Source: Kovacikia minuta CCNUW1
Lineage (GTDB): Bacteria; Cyanobacteriota; Cyanobacteriia; Leptolyngbyales; Leptolyngbyaceae
Assembly (NCBI RefSeq): GCF_020091585.1
Contig: NZ_CP083583.1
Location: 124,001 to 188,000 of the forward strand
Reading direction: 5' to 3'
Length of the DNA stretch: 64,000 bases
The position numbers and the translations under genes were made by a program. Every line of letters begins with the position of its first letter. Position 1 is the first letter of the stretch. This document shows positions 19,685-29,268 of the stretch, one piece after another. The notes beneath the pieces were generated by a model. It saw nothing but the letters and a program-made list of their open reading frames with translations. It was not told the origin of the DNA and did not search any database.

Positions 19685-22600
19685 TCATCCCTGCTGTGAC
19701 TCAATCATACCTTCGGCTTCGTTGACCAGCGATCGCAACCGTTCCAGCATCTCCAGATTGGTTTGCCACAAACCCCGCTGATTTGCTTCCAGCAGGCGTT
19801 CTGCCATGTCACGCAGTGCCCAGGGATTACTGGCTTGCATGAAATTTTGCACACCTGGATCAAACAAGTATGCCTCGGCAACACCTTCGTACATAAAATC
19901 TTCGACACAATGGGTGGTGGCGTCGTAGGCAAACAAATAATCTAATGTGGCAGCCATTTCAAACGCACCTTTATAGCCATGACGCATGGCACCCGCAATC
20001 CATTTCGGATTGACCACCCTGGAGCGATAGACACGGCTGATTTCTTCGCTTAGCTTTCGCACTTTGGGTTGGGCAGTGCGGGAATTGTCGCCAAAATAAA
20101 CGTCTGGACGATCACCAGAAATGGCGGTTACGGCGGCGGTTAACCCACCCTGAAACTGGTAGTAATCGTCTGAGTCGAGCAGGTCGTGTTCCCGATTGTC
20201 CTGGTTTTGCAAGACAATTTGCAGGCTGTTGAGCCGTTGTACAAAGGCTTCCGGTGCGGATTTTCCTTCGGCATTGCGGGTGTAGGCGTAGGCACTCCAG
20301 TTAATGTAGGCACGGGCTAAATCAGCTTCACTTTCCCAATGGTGGGATTCAATTAAACCCTGAAGTCCGGCTCCGTAGGCACTGGGTTTAGAGCCAAAAA
20401 TACGATAACGCGATCGTGCCTGCGCCTGTTCCTGGGTTAACCCCTGGGATTCCCACCGCCGTGTTTCCTGCTCGACCTGGGCAGCCAGAGGATTTTGGTC
20501 AGCGGGTTCGTTGAGCGTTGCGATCGCATTTACCGCACTATCAAATAGATCGATCAGATTGGGAAACGCATCCCGGAAAAAACCAGAGATTCGCAGCGTC
20601 ACATCAATGCGGGGGCGACCCAGAACCGACAGCGGTAAAATCTCAAAGTCGATAACGCGGCGGGATACCCCATCCCATACGGGTTGAACCCCCAGTAATG
20701 CCAACGCCTCTGCCAGATCATCGCCCCCTGTTCGCATGGTGGAGGTACCCCAGATCGATAAGCCCAGCGTTTTGGGATATTCCCCATGTTCCTGGGTGTA
20801 GCGTTCCACCAAAACTTCGGCAGCTTTGCGCCCCACATCCCAGGCGGTTTCCGTCGGAATGGCACGGATATCCACCGAGTAGAAATTGCGTCCCGTCGGG
20901 AGTACCTCTGGTCGGCCACGGGTGGGTGCACCGGAAGCCCCACTGGGGATGTAATGGCCATCCAGCCCGCGCAGGAGATTGGTGATTTCCTGGTCGGTTT
21001 GTTGCAGGGCGGGCAGCAGCCGATCGCGCACCCAGATTAGCTCCTGTTGCGTAAACTTGCCCACCTCTAGAATTTCATGACCTTGCATCATTTCCGTCAC
21101 CAGGTCTGCGGCAACTGTTTCAATCACTTCAACCGCATCGCCAATGATGCGACAGGTTTGTAATTTGGGATGGAAGGGAGCTTCCAGTGTCTCCGCTAAA
21201 TTCGCCGTTAGCGGATCAAACTCTAACTGCCAATCTTCTGCAATGGCACGGGTTAAACCCAAACGGTTGGCATTGGGATTGCGGGCGATCGCCACCACCA
21301 GATCCCGCAGTTGTCGGTCTTGGGGGCATTGTCCAAAGATATGCAAACCATCCCGAATTTGGGCTTCTTTCAATTCGCACAAATAACCATCCAGCGAATT
21401 CAAAATGGATGATTCAAGCCTGGAAATGTCTTGAACTGCTTCCGGTTGCATTCCCAAATCCTGAAGTAAATTTTCTTGCTGCATCAGTTGGCTCAAGCGA
21501 TCGCGAACCAGGTTAACTCGATCAGGGTCAAGGGTTTGTGCTTCGTAGTATTCGTCAATTAATCCTTCTAATTGGTGCAAACTGCCGTAAAGCTCCGCAC
21601 GGGTCATGGGTGGTGTCAGATGATCGAGAATGACTGCCTGCGATCGCCGTTTTGCCTGGGAGCCTTCCCCCGGATCATTGACAATAAAGGGGTAGAAATG
21701 GGGCGTCGCACCGAATACCGCTTCGGGATAGCAACAGTCTGACAGGGCGACACTTTTTCCGGGTAACCATTCCAGGTTTCCGTGTTTACCCACATGGACA
21801 AGGGCATCGGCTCCAAACTGATGATTCACCCAGTGGTAAAACGCCAGGTAGGCATGGGTGGGTTCCAAATCGGGGGCGTGGTAGTTGAGTGCTGGATCGC
21901 GATCGTAGCCACGGGCAGGTTGAATTCCCACAAAAACATGGCCCAGTTGAATTCCTGCAATTGGAAATGCATCGGTTTCCTCAGGGGTTCCCCAACGGTT
22001 TTGAATCCCCATTTGCACGGGGATGGGTAATTTCTGGAAATGAGTTTGATACTCTTCCAGGGACAAAGATTGATACACCGATCGCAGTGAAAAACTCTCC
22101 GGATCATTGGTCACACTTGTCGTCAACAGTTGCATCAATTGATCGCTGGTTTCGGGAATTTCTCCAACGGTGTAGCCTTCTGCCCGAAGTGCTTTCAGGA
22201 TTTCTAGACAACTGGCAGGAGTATCCAACCCTACCCCATTGGCTAGGCGTCCATCCCGATTTGGGTAGTTAGCAAGAATCAGGGCAATTTTTCGGTCTGC
22301 TGGCGGGGTTCGTCTTAACCTGATCCAGCGGGCTGCCATTTCTGCCACAAACTGAATCCGCGATCGCTCCGGTTCATACACCACTACATCCGTTTGCAAA
22401 CATGAATTTTGGGATTGAACCGCTTTAAACGAAACAGCGCGGGTAATGATTCTGCCATCGACTTCCGGTAACACCACATTCATTGCCATATCGCGGGGTG
22501 TCAATCCCTGAGGGCTTTCTGCCCAGGCTGACTGGGTTCCCCCACTCAAAATCACTTGAAATACCGGGACATCCAACGTTTTCCACAAATCAACCTGGGG

Positions 22601-23497
22601 GGTCTCCGTTTCTAAACTCGCCAGGGAAAAACTCGTTGTATTTAGCAATAGATCCACTTTTTGCTGACAATAGCGGATCAATTCCGATTGCACATCGGGT
22701 TCTTTCAAGGAAGAGACAAAGATCGGAATGGGAGACAAACTGCGCTCCACAAGCGCATGACACAGGGCATCGATCGCCGCCGTATTGCCGGACAAATAAT
22801 GCGCCCGATAAAAAACAACAGCAACGCTTCCTTGGCTTTCTAAAGAAAGGAATTCATCCACTTCCGGCGACTCCCAACCCCCAACCCCCAGCCCCCAGCC
22901 CTCATTTTCTGATTCTTCCCTACCACCTACCACCTGCCACCTACGACCTACTCGATACCTTCCCATCCGTGGAACAGGCTGCGGCGCTTGATAGGCGATC
23001 GGGTAATCCAAAAAATTCGCGGCAACAAATTTCAACAGGTTTTGGTAGTTTTCTACGCCTGCCTCGATGAAATACTGCCAGATTTGATTCACGACTGATA
23101 GGGGAACGGTGGAATGGCTGATCAGAGTTGGATCAGGGCGTTCATCCCCCGGAATGACAATCAGCGTTGCATCCGTTTGCTTAATCGTTTGCTCGACCAC
23201 TTCCAGCCCATAGCTCCAGTAGGACTGCCCCCCAATTAACCGGACGATAATTACCTTGGCTGCGGCTAATACGGTATCGGCATAGGTATCGATCGCCAAT
23301 TGCTGTTGCAGTTGCAGCAAATTCACACCGCGCAATTCAGGAAAATTCTCTGGTAACTGGGCAGCTGCGATTGCCAATGTTTGAATATCGGTGTCTGCCG
23401 CTGTCAGGACAACAATGGGGGCAGGTTGTTGCTCGACAAAAATCACACCGTCCGTAGACGGGTTCCAGCCTCCTGGTATAGTAGCAAGACGATGCAT
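19685..23497 (-). CDS. cobN: Cobaltochelatase subunit CobN
   Basis: Large subunit of the ATP-dependent cobalt chelatase that inserts Co2+ into hydrogenobyrinate diamide in aerobic-type cobalamin synthesis; related to ChlH. The ~1270-residue length is normal. Family stretches include VHVGKHGNLEWLPGKSVALSD, GTSTMRTGGDDLAEALALLGV and the C-terminal NPKWIAGAMRHGYKGAFEMA. The ATG at 23497 (MHRLATIPGG) is preferred over one 39 bases earlier, which would overlap the divergent cobB. A low-complexity STRR-encoded insertion (about 22863-22955) sits near residues 185-215, outside the conserved core. Cyanobacteria usually lack CobS/CobT and may use ChlI/ChlD as partners; those genes are not in this window. 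It diverges from cobB with only 28 bases between start codons. Confidence 0.92.
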   Translation of the reverse strand: MHRLATIPGGWNPSTDGVIFVEQQPAPIVVLTAADTDIQTLAIAAAQLPENFPELRGVNLLQLQQQLAIDTYADTVLAAAKVIIVRLIGGQSYWSYGLEVVEQTIKQTDATLIVIPGDERPDPTLISHSTVPLSVVNQIWQYFIEAGVENYQNLLKFVAANFLDYPIAYQAPQPVPRMGRYRVGRRWQVVGGREESENEGWGLGVGGWESPEVDEFLSLESQGSVAVVFYRAHYLSGNTAAIDALCHALVERSLSPIPIFVSSLKEPDVQSELIRYCQQKVDLLLNTTSFSLASLETETPQVDLWKTLDVPVFQVILSGGTQSAWAESPQGLTPRDMAMNVVLPEVDGRIITRAVSFKAVQSQNSCLQTDVVVYEPERSRIQFVAEMAARWIRLRRTPPADRKIALILANYPNRDGRLANGVGLDTPASCLEILKALRAEGYTVGEIPETSDQLMQLLTTSVTNDPESFSLRSVYQSLSLEEYQTHFQKLPIPVQMGIQNRWGTPEETDAFPIAGIQLGHVFVGIQPARGYDRDPALNYHAPDLEPTHAYLAFYHWVNHQFGADALVHVGKHGNLEWLPGKSVALSDCCYPEAVFGATPHFYPFIVNDPGEGSQAKRRSQAVILDHLTPPMTRAELYGSLHQLEGLIDEYYEAQTLDPDRVNLVRDRLSQLMQQENLLQDLGMQPEAVQDISRLESSILNSLDGYLCELKEAQIRDGLHIFGQCPQDRQLRDLVVAIARNPNANRLGLTRAIAEDWQLEFDPLTANLAETLEAPFHPKLQTCRIIGDAVEVIETVAADLVTEMMQGHEILEVGKFTQQELIWVRDRLLPALQQTDQEITNLLRGLDGHYIPSGASGAPTRGRPEVLPTGRNFYSVDIRAIPTETAWDVGRKAAEVLVERYTQEHGEYPKTLGLSIWGTSTMRTGGDDLAEALALLGVQPVWDGVSRRVIDFEILPLSVLGRPRIDVTLRISGFFRDAFPNLIDLFDSAVNAIATLNEPADQNPLAAQVEQETRRWESQGLTQEQAQARSRYRIFGSKPSAYGAGLQGLIESHHWESEADLARAYINWSAYAYTRNAEGKSAPEAFVQRLNSLQIVLQNQDNREHDLLDSDDYYQFQGGLTAAVTAISGDRPDVYFGDNSRTAQPKVRKLSEEISRVYRSRVVNPKWIAGAMRHGYKGAFEMAATLDYLFAYDATTHCVEDFMYEGVAEAYLFDPGVQNFMQASNPWALRDMAERLLEANQRGLWQTNLEMLERLRSLVNEAEGMIESQQG

Positions 23498-23525
23498 GGG
23501 CGTTCTGGGAATCAGGTAACGGGCA

Positions 23526-24918
23526 ATGGCTATCATTATTGCAGGTGAGCGCAGTGGTGTGGGGAAAACGACCGTGACCCTGGCACTGCTGGCTGCACTA
23601 TGCCAACGAGGGCAGCGGGTTCAATCCTTTAAGGTCGGACCCGACTATATCGATCCCATGTTTCATCGCTACGTGACGGGACGCCCCTGCCGCAATCTTG
23701 ACCCTGTGCTGACCTCAGAAGCTTACGTGCGGGATTGTTTTGCCCGTCATACCCAGGATGTTCCCCATGCTCTGGTTGAAGGGGTAATGGGGTTGTTTGA
23801 TGGGGCATCCGGCAGGGATGACTTTGCCAGTACTGCCCATATTGCCCGGTTGCTCAACGTCCCGGTGGTGCTGATTCTCAATTGCAGTAGCCTGTCCCGA
23901 TCGATTGCCGCCATTGCCCACGGTTACCGCAGTTTCGACCCCCGAATTAAGATCGCGGGTTTGGTGCTCAACCGAGTTGGGAGCGATCGTCACCTGGAAC
24001 TCCTGACCCAGGCCCTCGAACCCTTGCATCTACCGATCCTGGGCGTTCTTCGCCGTCAGGATGAGATCACGATTCCCGATCGCCACCTCGGTTTAGTTCC
24101 CACTGCCGAACTCAGCCAGTTGAACTCTGTCATCCAGCGATTAGCCCACCTGGGCGCGACCTGCTTTGATTGGGAGAAGTTGCTGCCGTTAATGGGGAGT
24201 GGGGGTCTAGGGGCTAGGAATCAGGAGCTAGGAGCTAGGGGTCAGGAGTCAGAATTCAAAATTCAAAATTCAAAATTCAAAATCCGTCTTGCGATCGCTC
24301 AAGATGAAGCGTTTAGCTTTTACTACGAAGGACAACCTGGATTTACTTCAGCAGTTGGGGGCAGAATGGGTGCCCTGGAGTCCGTTGCGCGAGGGATTGC
24401 CAGCGGATGTGCAAGGGCTATATTTGGGCGGTGGTTTTCCAGAGGTGTTTGCAGGGGCGTTAGCAGAGAACTTATCAGCAAGGCAATCGGTGCAGGCTGC
24501 GATTCAAGCAGGCATACCGACTTTCGCAGAATGTGGGGGACTGATGTATTTGTCTGAGCAAATTACCGATTTTACGGGTCAGACGTATCCAATGGTGGGC
24601 ATTTTCCCAACAACGGCAGTCATGGGCAAACGCCTGACCCTGGGCTATCGACAGGCGATCGCCTTGCAGGAGAGTCCTTTGCTAAAGGCGGGCGATCGCC
24701 TGTGGGGACATGAGTTTCATCGATCGACGCTAACGCAATCGCCCGATCATCCCCTGTTGTCGCTCTGCGGCTATGACTCCCGCTTACAATTTCCCCCCGA
24801 AGGCTGGCAACGCTATCAGGTACATGCAACCTATACCCATCTTCATTTCGGTGCCCAACCCCATTTAGCGCAGCGGTTTTTGCAGCACTGTGTTCAACAA
24901 ATCGATCGCCATCAATAG
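23526..24918 (+). pseudogene. cobB/cbiA: Cobyrinate a,c-diamide synthase, frameshifted
   Basis: ATP- and glutamine-dependent amidation of the a and c side chains of the corrin ring. The N-terminal dethiobiotin-synthetase-like ATPase domain reads IIIAGERSGVGKTTVTLALL, then KVGPDYIDPMFH and LVEGVMGLFDG. The C-terminal class-I glutamine amidotransferase has FAECGGLMYLSEQ (catalytic Cys) and HATYTHLHFG. The gene is broken at about 24330: the frame after SFYY changes, and removing one G from GAAGGACAAC restores EDNLDLLQQLGAEW. An STRR-derived stretch (about 24197-24290, encoding NQELGARGQE and IQNSKFKI) is inserted between the domains. Whether the frameshift is real or a read error is unknown. It shares a 28-base divergent promoter region with cobN and ends overlapping the alkB tail by 7 bases. 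Confidence 0.88.
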
Positions 24919-25496
24919 ATAACTCGAAAGGTGAGATTAATTCGGGGAGATACGGGACGCCTGGTTTTAGGAATTTGATGCTGCCAGTAATGTTGGGTTT
25001 TGCCCTGCATCAGCAAAAAACTACCTGAGGTCAGTTCCAATTCGTGCTTCAAGCCTTTTTCAAATCGATGCCGGAGCATGAAACGTCGTGTTCCCCCTAA
25101 GCTGAGCGAGCCAATCATGGGATTTAGACCCAACTCCGGTTCATCGTCACTGTGCCACCCCATACTGTCGTTCCCATCCCGGTACAGATTGAGCAGTACG
25201 CTATTAAAAGCCACTCCTGCAAGCGCATCCACCTTTGCTTTCAAGTTAAGTAGGGTGGGCGTCCAGAGCCTTGGATTCATGGTGATGCCAGAGTAGGTGT
25301 AAGATTTGCCCGGATCACCATACCAGGCAGTTAACCGGGGTTGCGGTAGCGATCGTCCGTAGATGGTAATCCAATCCTGCCGCCACTCAATGGTTTGGGT
25401 CAGTTCTGTAAGGAAGAAAGCGCATTCTGATTCATCCAATAGCGATGGATATAAGGTAATATCCGCGTCCGGTAAGGGCAGTAAAACGGTAGGCAT
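24912..25496 (-). CDS. alkB: AlkB-like 2-oxoglutarate/Fe(II)-dependent dioxygenase
   Basis: Oxidative demethylation enzyme, most likely for alkylated DNA or RNA bases. The ATG at 25496 (MPTVLLPLPDADITLYPS) gives 195 residues, the usual size for the small AlkB (ALKBH2/3-like) group; a longer frame extends upstream without support. Visible motifs are PRLTAWYGD and YTYSG (substrate lid region), NSVLLNLYRDGNDSMGWHSDDEPELG with the HxD iron ligands (His-Ser-Asp), the distal His in MQGKTQHYWQHQIPKT, and the 2-oxoglutarate-binding R-x5-R in SPRINLTFRV. All iron and cosubstrate ligands are present. Convergent overlap of 7 bases with the cobB end. Confidence 0.88.
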   Translation of the reverse strand: MPTVLLPLPDADITLYPSLLDESECAFFLTELTQTIEWRQDWITIYGRSLPQPRLTAWYGDPGKSYTYSGITMNPRLWTPTLLNLKAKVDALAGVAFNSVLLNLYRDGNDSMGWHSDDEPELGLNPMIGSLSLGGTRRFMLRHRFEKGLKHELELTSGSFLLMQGKTQHYWQHQIPKTRRPVSPRINLTFRVIY

Positions 25497-25673
25497 GAAA
25501 TGGAACAGGGTAAGTCGTGTACTGAACCGGATTGCCCTGGCGATCCTGGGGTGAAGCGGTACGTCAGGAGTCATATCGCTGAAACACTGCATTCCAGAGG
25601 AATTCATACTGCCCTGCAATTGAAGCAGGCAGACCCCAATTGGATCAGGAACCGCTTGAGACTCAAACCCCGT

Positions 25674-27035
25674 TTAATCCTCTGACATCGGTTTCCGGCG
25701 GATCATTGTGCGAACAGAACCGGAGAGTTGATTGGCTGCCCGTGCAGCTATCAAGCCGGAGAAGGTGGCGACTCCAACTGTAGCGAGGCAAGTTAGCTTA
25801 GCGGATTGGGGTCCACCAACCCCCAGCACCATTGCGATGGCTGTCAGCGGTAGCCGATAGCCGCCAGCAATACCCGCCGCCGCCCCAGCAGCACCGGCCA
25901 GATCCGGCGGTACTCCAAAGGCTGCTGCGAACACCCGTCCACCCAGGTCGCCGATCGCCAGGAATGGCACAAATACTCCACCACACCCCCCGGCTACCAC
26001 AGCAGCGGTGGTGGAGGCTGCCCGGAGTAAGGATACAGCTAGGAGATGATAAGGGGTTGTTTCGACCGTTTCGGACCAGATGATGGCCGCTCCCCCTGGA
26101 CCGAAAGCGGCGGCTGGGGAAGCGATTTGTGCTGTTATGATTGCCAGCACGAGCATGGCCAGACTCCCCAGCAGAAGACGAATCGCTGGAGGGGTCTTTA
26201 AGCCTCTGGCCCAGTAAATTGCCTCACCGGAGAGCGATGTAATAACGCCCGCGATCGCTCCGATGAACAAAGCAGCCGCTACGGCATCCCACAGGTCAAC
26301 AGGGGGAACTTTCGGTACGACAAGCCGGATCAGACTGAGCTTAAAAATAAGGTTGACCCCCCATCCGACCAATCCCCCTACTAGAACCGCAGCTACCCGT
26401 TCCGGCGTGATTGGAACTTTTCGTCGTTGGCTCAACTCCAACATGAAGAAACTGCCCACCAGTGGAAGCCCCATTAAGGCGGCTACTCCTGCTGCACCAC
26501 CACCGATCGCGGCAGGTCGCACCAGCGCGCGCAATGATGGATTGGTGCGCCCCAACCAGACGCCTGCTGCAACGCCGAGATGGGCTGCGGGAGATTCGGT
26601 TCCCATTGCTGCACCTAGCCCAACAGTGGACACGATGGCAAGAGCACGCAATGGCGCAAGATTCCAGGGGAAATGCTCTTCAACTCCAGATGTGGCAATC
26701 ACATCGGCACTTAGATCGGAGCGGGCAACGTCGTGGGGGAAGGAGTACCAAGTAGGTGAAAGCCGCCGAGCAGGGAGAATGGTCCGGCGTGGAACTAACG
26801 TCTGCACAGGCTCACCTTTACCCAACCCATACAGGACTAATACTGCTAACATGACACCGAGCAATGGCAGCAGCAGCAGCCAGAGGGTGCCTAGTCCAGA
26901 GACAACATCGAGAATTTGTTTAATCGTCTGCGTCAGCATCACCGCAGCCAGGGAGCCAACCACCCCTCCCAGTAGTCCACCGGCAGCCCAGATGCCTACG
27001 CTGTTTAACAAAGGTAGGAGTTTGCCATTTGCCAT
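25674..27035 (-). CDS. ClC-type chloride channel or H+/Cl- antiporter
   Basis: A 453-residue integral membrane protein with about ten hydrophobic segments. ClC signatures: AMGTESPAAHLGVAAG (variant of the GKEGP selectivity segment with the gating Glu), GGGAAGVAALMGLPLVGSFF and GGCGGVFVPFLAIGDLGG (GxFxP segment). The protein starts directly in a hydrophobic helix and lacks C-terminal CBS domains, so it is a short ClC. Whether it is a channel or an exchanger cannot be decided; the position after the GxFxP segment that often carries the proton Glu was not resolved. No operon partner. Confidence 0.85.
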   Translation of the reverse strand: MANGKLLPLLNSVGIWAAGGLLGGVVGSLAAVMLTQTIKQILDVVSGLGTLWLLLLPLLGVMLAVLVLYGLGKGEPVQTLVPRRTILPARRLSPTWYSFPHDVARSDLSADVIATSGVEEHFPWNLAPLRALAIVSTVGLGAAMGTESPAAHLGVAAGVWLGRTNPSLRALVRPAAIGGGAAGVAALMGLPLVGSFFMLELSQRRKVPITPERVAAVLVGGLVGWGVNLIFKLSLIRLVVPKVPPVDLWDAVAAALFIGAIAGVITSLSGEAIYWARGLKTPPAIRLLLGSLAMLVLAIITAQIASPAAAFGPGGAAIIWSETVETTPYHLLAVSLLRAASTTAAVVAGGCGGVFVPFLAIGDLGGRVFAAAFGVPPDLAGAAGAAAGIAGGYRLPLTAIAMVLGVGGPQSAKLTCLATVGVATFSGLIAARAANQLSGSVRTMIRRKPMSED

Positions 27036-27430
27036 TCTTTTAAATCATTCTGTTAAATCAGTCTACATAGGGTTTTTTTCATAACCCCCGAGAAGGTATA
27101 TTCCATAATGAAACGAGCAAGCCACATTCGGGTGGCAACTGTATCAATTGTTGAAGAATCGCTGCCATATCAATTGCTTCAGTCTGCCTACTAAACTCAT
27201 AGCGACCATAAAAATTGATGGGCTGCTACGCGACTGGTGACACCTGGCTGAGCAGGGACAACCCTCGCCGGACCCTCCTGCTTCGGTTGACAAGACTTTA
27301 AGCTCGCCAATCAACTGTTTCAACTTATTAAAATCATCCTGAAAATTCTTGTGGCTTTTCTCTAAAAAGAGATTATAGGTCTTGATTAAAGATCCCTGGT
27401 ATAATTCCGAGTGAGATCGGTGCGTAAGGG

Positions 27431-27556
27431 CTGATTGACTGACAAAATTACTGGAAGGCGCATTCTACTGTAGGGGCAGGTTTTACCGAAATGCTGACCG
27501 TAAGGCGATCGCAAACTGGCTAAACCTGCCCTTACAGAGATTTGTCAGCCAATCAG
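27431..27556. repeat. Palindromic MITE-like repeat with nested arms
   Basis: Outer 16-bp arms CTGATTGACTGACAAA (27431-27446) and TTTGTCAGCCAATCAG (27541-27556, one mismatch). Inner arms TGTAGGGGCAGGTTT (27469-27483) and AAACCTGCCCTTACA (27522-27536). The gap 27036-27791 holds no other recognisable feature apart from AT-rich sequence. Confidence 0.65.
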
Positions 27557-27903
27557 GAGTAAGGGATATTCGACATTATCGGCAATTAACTACCCAGTTC
27601 AAGAATGGGCGGTAAAGCTACAGGAATTGACAACTTTACATCAAGAATTGATTGCTTTTCCTATTTCCGACTAAGTCTGTTAATTTGATTTTCACTTGAT
27701 TGAGAAGGGGAATGACAAGGAGATGTAACTTTTATCAATTCAGATGGGCAACAGACATAATAAAGTTGACACCCTGTGAAACAATGCATCCATTAGAGGA
27801 TGTTTGAAAAGGGGTAGTACCCTTATGTAAATGCCAGAGAAAATAAGCAGTTGTTATCATGGAGCCGTGTAGTTCTATTGGCTCTGAGCAACAAACCTGC
27901 ATC

Positions 27904-28629
27904 ATGAAGCTCTATCTTCTTTGCCCAACCTGTGGTTCCGACGACATCAAGAAAAACGGTACGACTCGTCGGGGCAAGCAGAATTACCGCTGTCGAGACT
28001 GCGGTCGTCAGTTTGTCGAAGATCCGCAGTGGAAACGCATCGAGCCTGACCGCACTGCCCTCATTGATCGCCTGTTACTGGAGAAGATCCCTTTGGCAGG
28101 TATTGCTCGTGTGATGGAGGTATCTGAGGACTGGTTGCAGCGTTATGTCAATGAATACTATGAGCAGGTTCCTCAACAAACGCAGGTAGAGTCCAAACCC
28201 AAAGGCTCTCATCAAGTGCAGATGGACGAGTTGTGGTCGTTTGTAGACCACAAAGGGAACAAGCAATGGGTCTGGTTGGCATTGGATGTGGTAACACGCG
28301 AGATCATTGGGTGCTTCATTGGCGACCGCTCCAAGGAGTCGGCACAGGGCTTATGGGAGTCACTGCCTGCGGTTTATCGACAATGTGGGGTGGTTTATAC
28401 CGATGACTGGGAGGCATACAAATCGGTGTTGCCCAGCAAACGGCATCGAGTTGTGGGTAAAGAGACGGGATTAACCAGTTACATTGAGCGCTTTAACAAC
28501 ACACTCAGACAACGTGTATCCCGGTTAGTGAGAAAGACCTTATCCTTCTCAAAGAGCATCGAGAATCACAAAGCTGCGATTTGGAATTTTATTCATCATT
28601 ACAACGAGCAGCTTCACGTTACAGGATGA
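27904..28629 (+). CDS. IS1-family transposase
   Basis: A 241-residue single-frame IS1-type transposase. The zinc-ribbon N-terminus CPTCGSDDIKKNGTTRRGKQNYRCRDCG is followed by a helix-turn-helix (ARVMEVSEDWLQRYV). The DDE domain reads QMDELWSFVDHKGNKQWVWLALD, then VVYTDDWEAYK and a late SYIERFNNTLRQRVSRLVRKTLSFSK. Unlike enterobacterial IS1, no InsA/InsB frameshift is needed, as is common in cyanobacterial IS1 elements. The ATG at 27904 is preferred over one at 27859, which adds residues unrelated to the family. The frame looks intact. Confidence 0.9.
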   Translation: MKLYLLCPTCGSDDIKKNGTTRRGKQNYRCRDCGRQFVEDPQWKRIEPDRTALIDRLLLEKIPLAGIARVMEVSEDWLQRYVNEYYEQVPQQTQVESKPKGSHQVQMDELWSFVDHKGNKQWVWLALDVVTREIIGCFIGDRSKESAQGLWESLPAVYRQCGVVYTDDWEAYKSVLPSKRHRVVGKETGLTSYIERFNNTLRQRVSRLVRKTLSFSKSIENHKAAIWNFIHHYNEQLHVTG

Positions 28630-28716
28630 AGTTGGTTGATTCTTCCTTATTTCTCTCTAACCTTTACTAAAGTGGACTACCTGAAAAGGTATGGACTGTA
28701 AGATGCAGCACTCAGA

Positions 28717-28792
28717 GATCCCCCCTAACCTCCCTTAAAAAGGGGGGAAACAGGCTTAAAGTCCCCCTGATTAAGGGGGATTTAGGGGGATC
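28717..28792. repeat. C/G-run dispersed repeat (GATCCCCC ... GGGGGATC)
   Basis: Inverted low-complexity repeat made of CCCCCTAA/TTAGGGGG and AAAAAGGGGG runs, a common cyanobacterial intergenic repeat type. It sits inside the IS1 right flank. Confidence 0.6.
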
Positions 28793-28936
28793 GCATCTTT
28801 GCTACCGACAGTAGGACTTTTCAAACACCCTCTAAAGTATGGACGATTGTGTTGAGTTGTTCAGTCGTAAATACTGACCCAGACTCTGCGATTGCTTGAG
28901 CATTCCAATACGGTTGCTTCACAGTTGCACTTTGCA

Positions 28937-29260
28937 CTAACCGTGAGATGACCAATAGGGAATGATCAACAGTACCAATTGATCAATTCCATTGAATCCA
29001 AAGAGGTCGAAATAGCCCCAGATGATGGAACATCCCATTGAGTGACCAAACAGGTGTGGCTTTTCGAGTTGCAGAGCAATGATCAATTCCTGGACAATGA
29101 TCAATTCCTGGACATCTTTAGCCAAGCGAGCGATGCGATACCCAAATGGTACTTTTTCGGACTCACTATGTCCCTGTAGGTCGATCGCGATGACCTGATA
29201 CTGTTCAGCAAACGCAGGAATTTGATATTTGAATTGTTCTGACGTATAGCGATCCTATTT
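28937..29260 (-). pseudogene. Alpha/beta hydrolase fragment, cut by IS256
   Basis: On the minus strand from about 29250 to the stop at 28937 the sequence reads FAEQYQVIAIDLQGHSESEK, then RIARLAKDVQELII, then KPHLFGHSMGCSIIWGY, a clear alpha/beta hydrolase core with nucleophile elbow GHSMG. The N-terminal part is missing: an IS256 element starts at 29269. An 18-base tandem duplication repeats VQELII, and the C-terminal ~120 residues of a normal hydrolase are absent. This is a decayed remnant. Confidence 0.7.
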
Positions 29261-29268
29261 GGATTGTG

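Larger units (their letters stand above)
27792..28835 (+). mobile_element. IS1-family insertion sequence
   Basis: Ends TTAGAGGATGTTTGAAAAG (left) and CTTTTCAAACACCCTCTAA (right) form an imperfect inverted repeat around the transposase gene at 27904-28629. A dispersed GGGGGATTTAGGGGGATC repeat (28717-28792) lies between the gene and the right end. No clear target duplication was found. Confidence 0.7.

Noticed and set aside
23498-23525. Cobalamin riboswitch before cobN or cobB
   Set aside because: Only 28 bases separate the two start codons, too short for the ~200-base aptamer.
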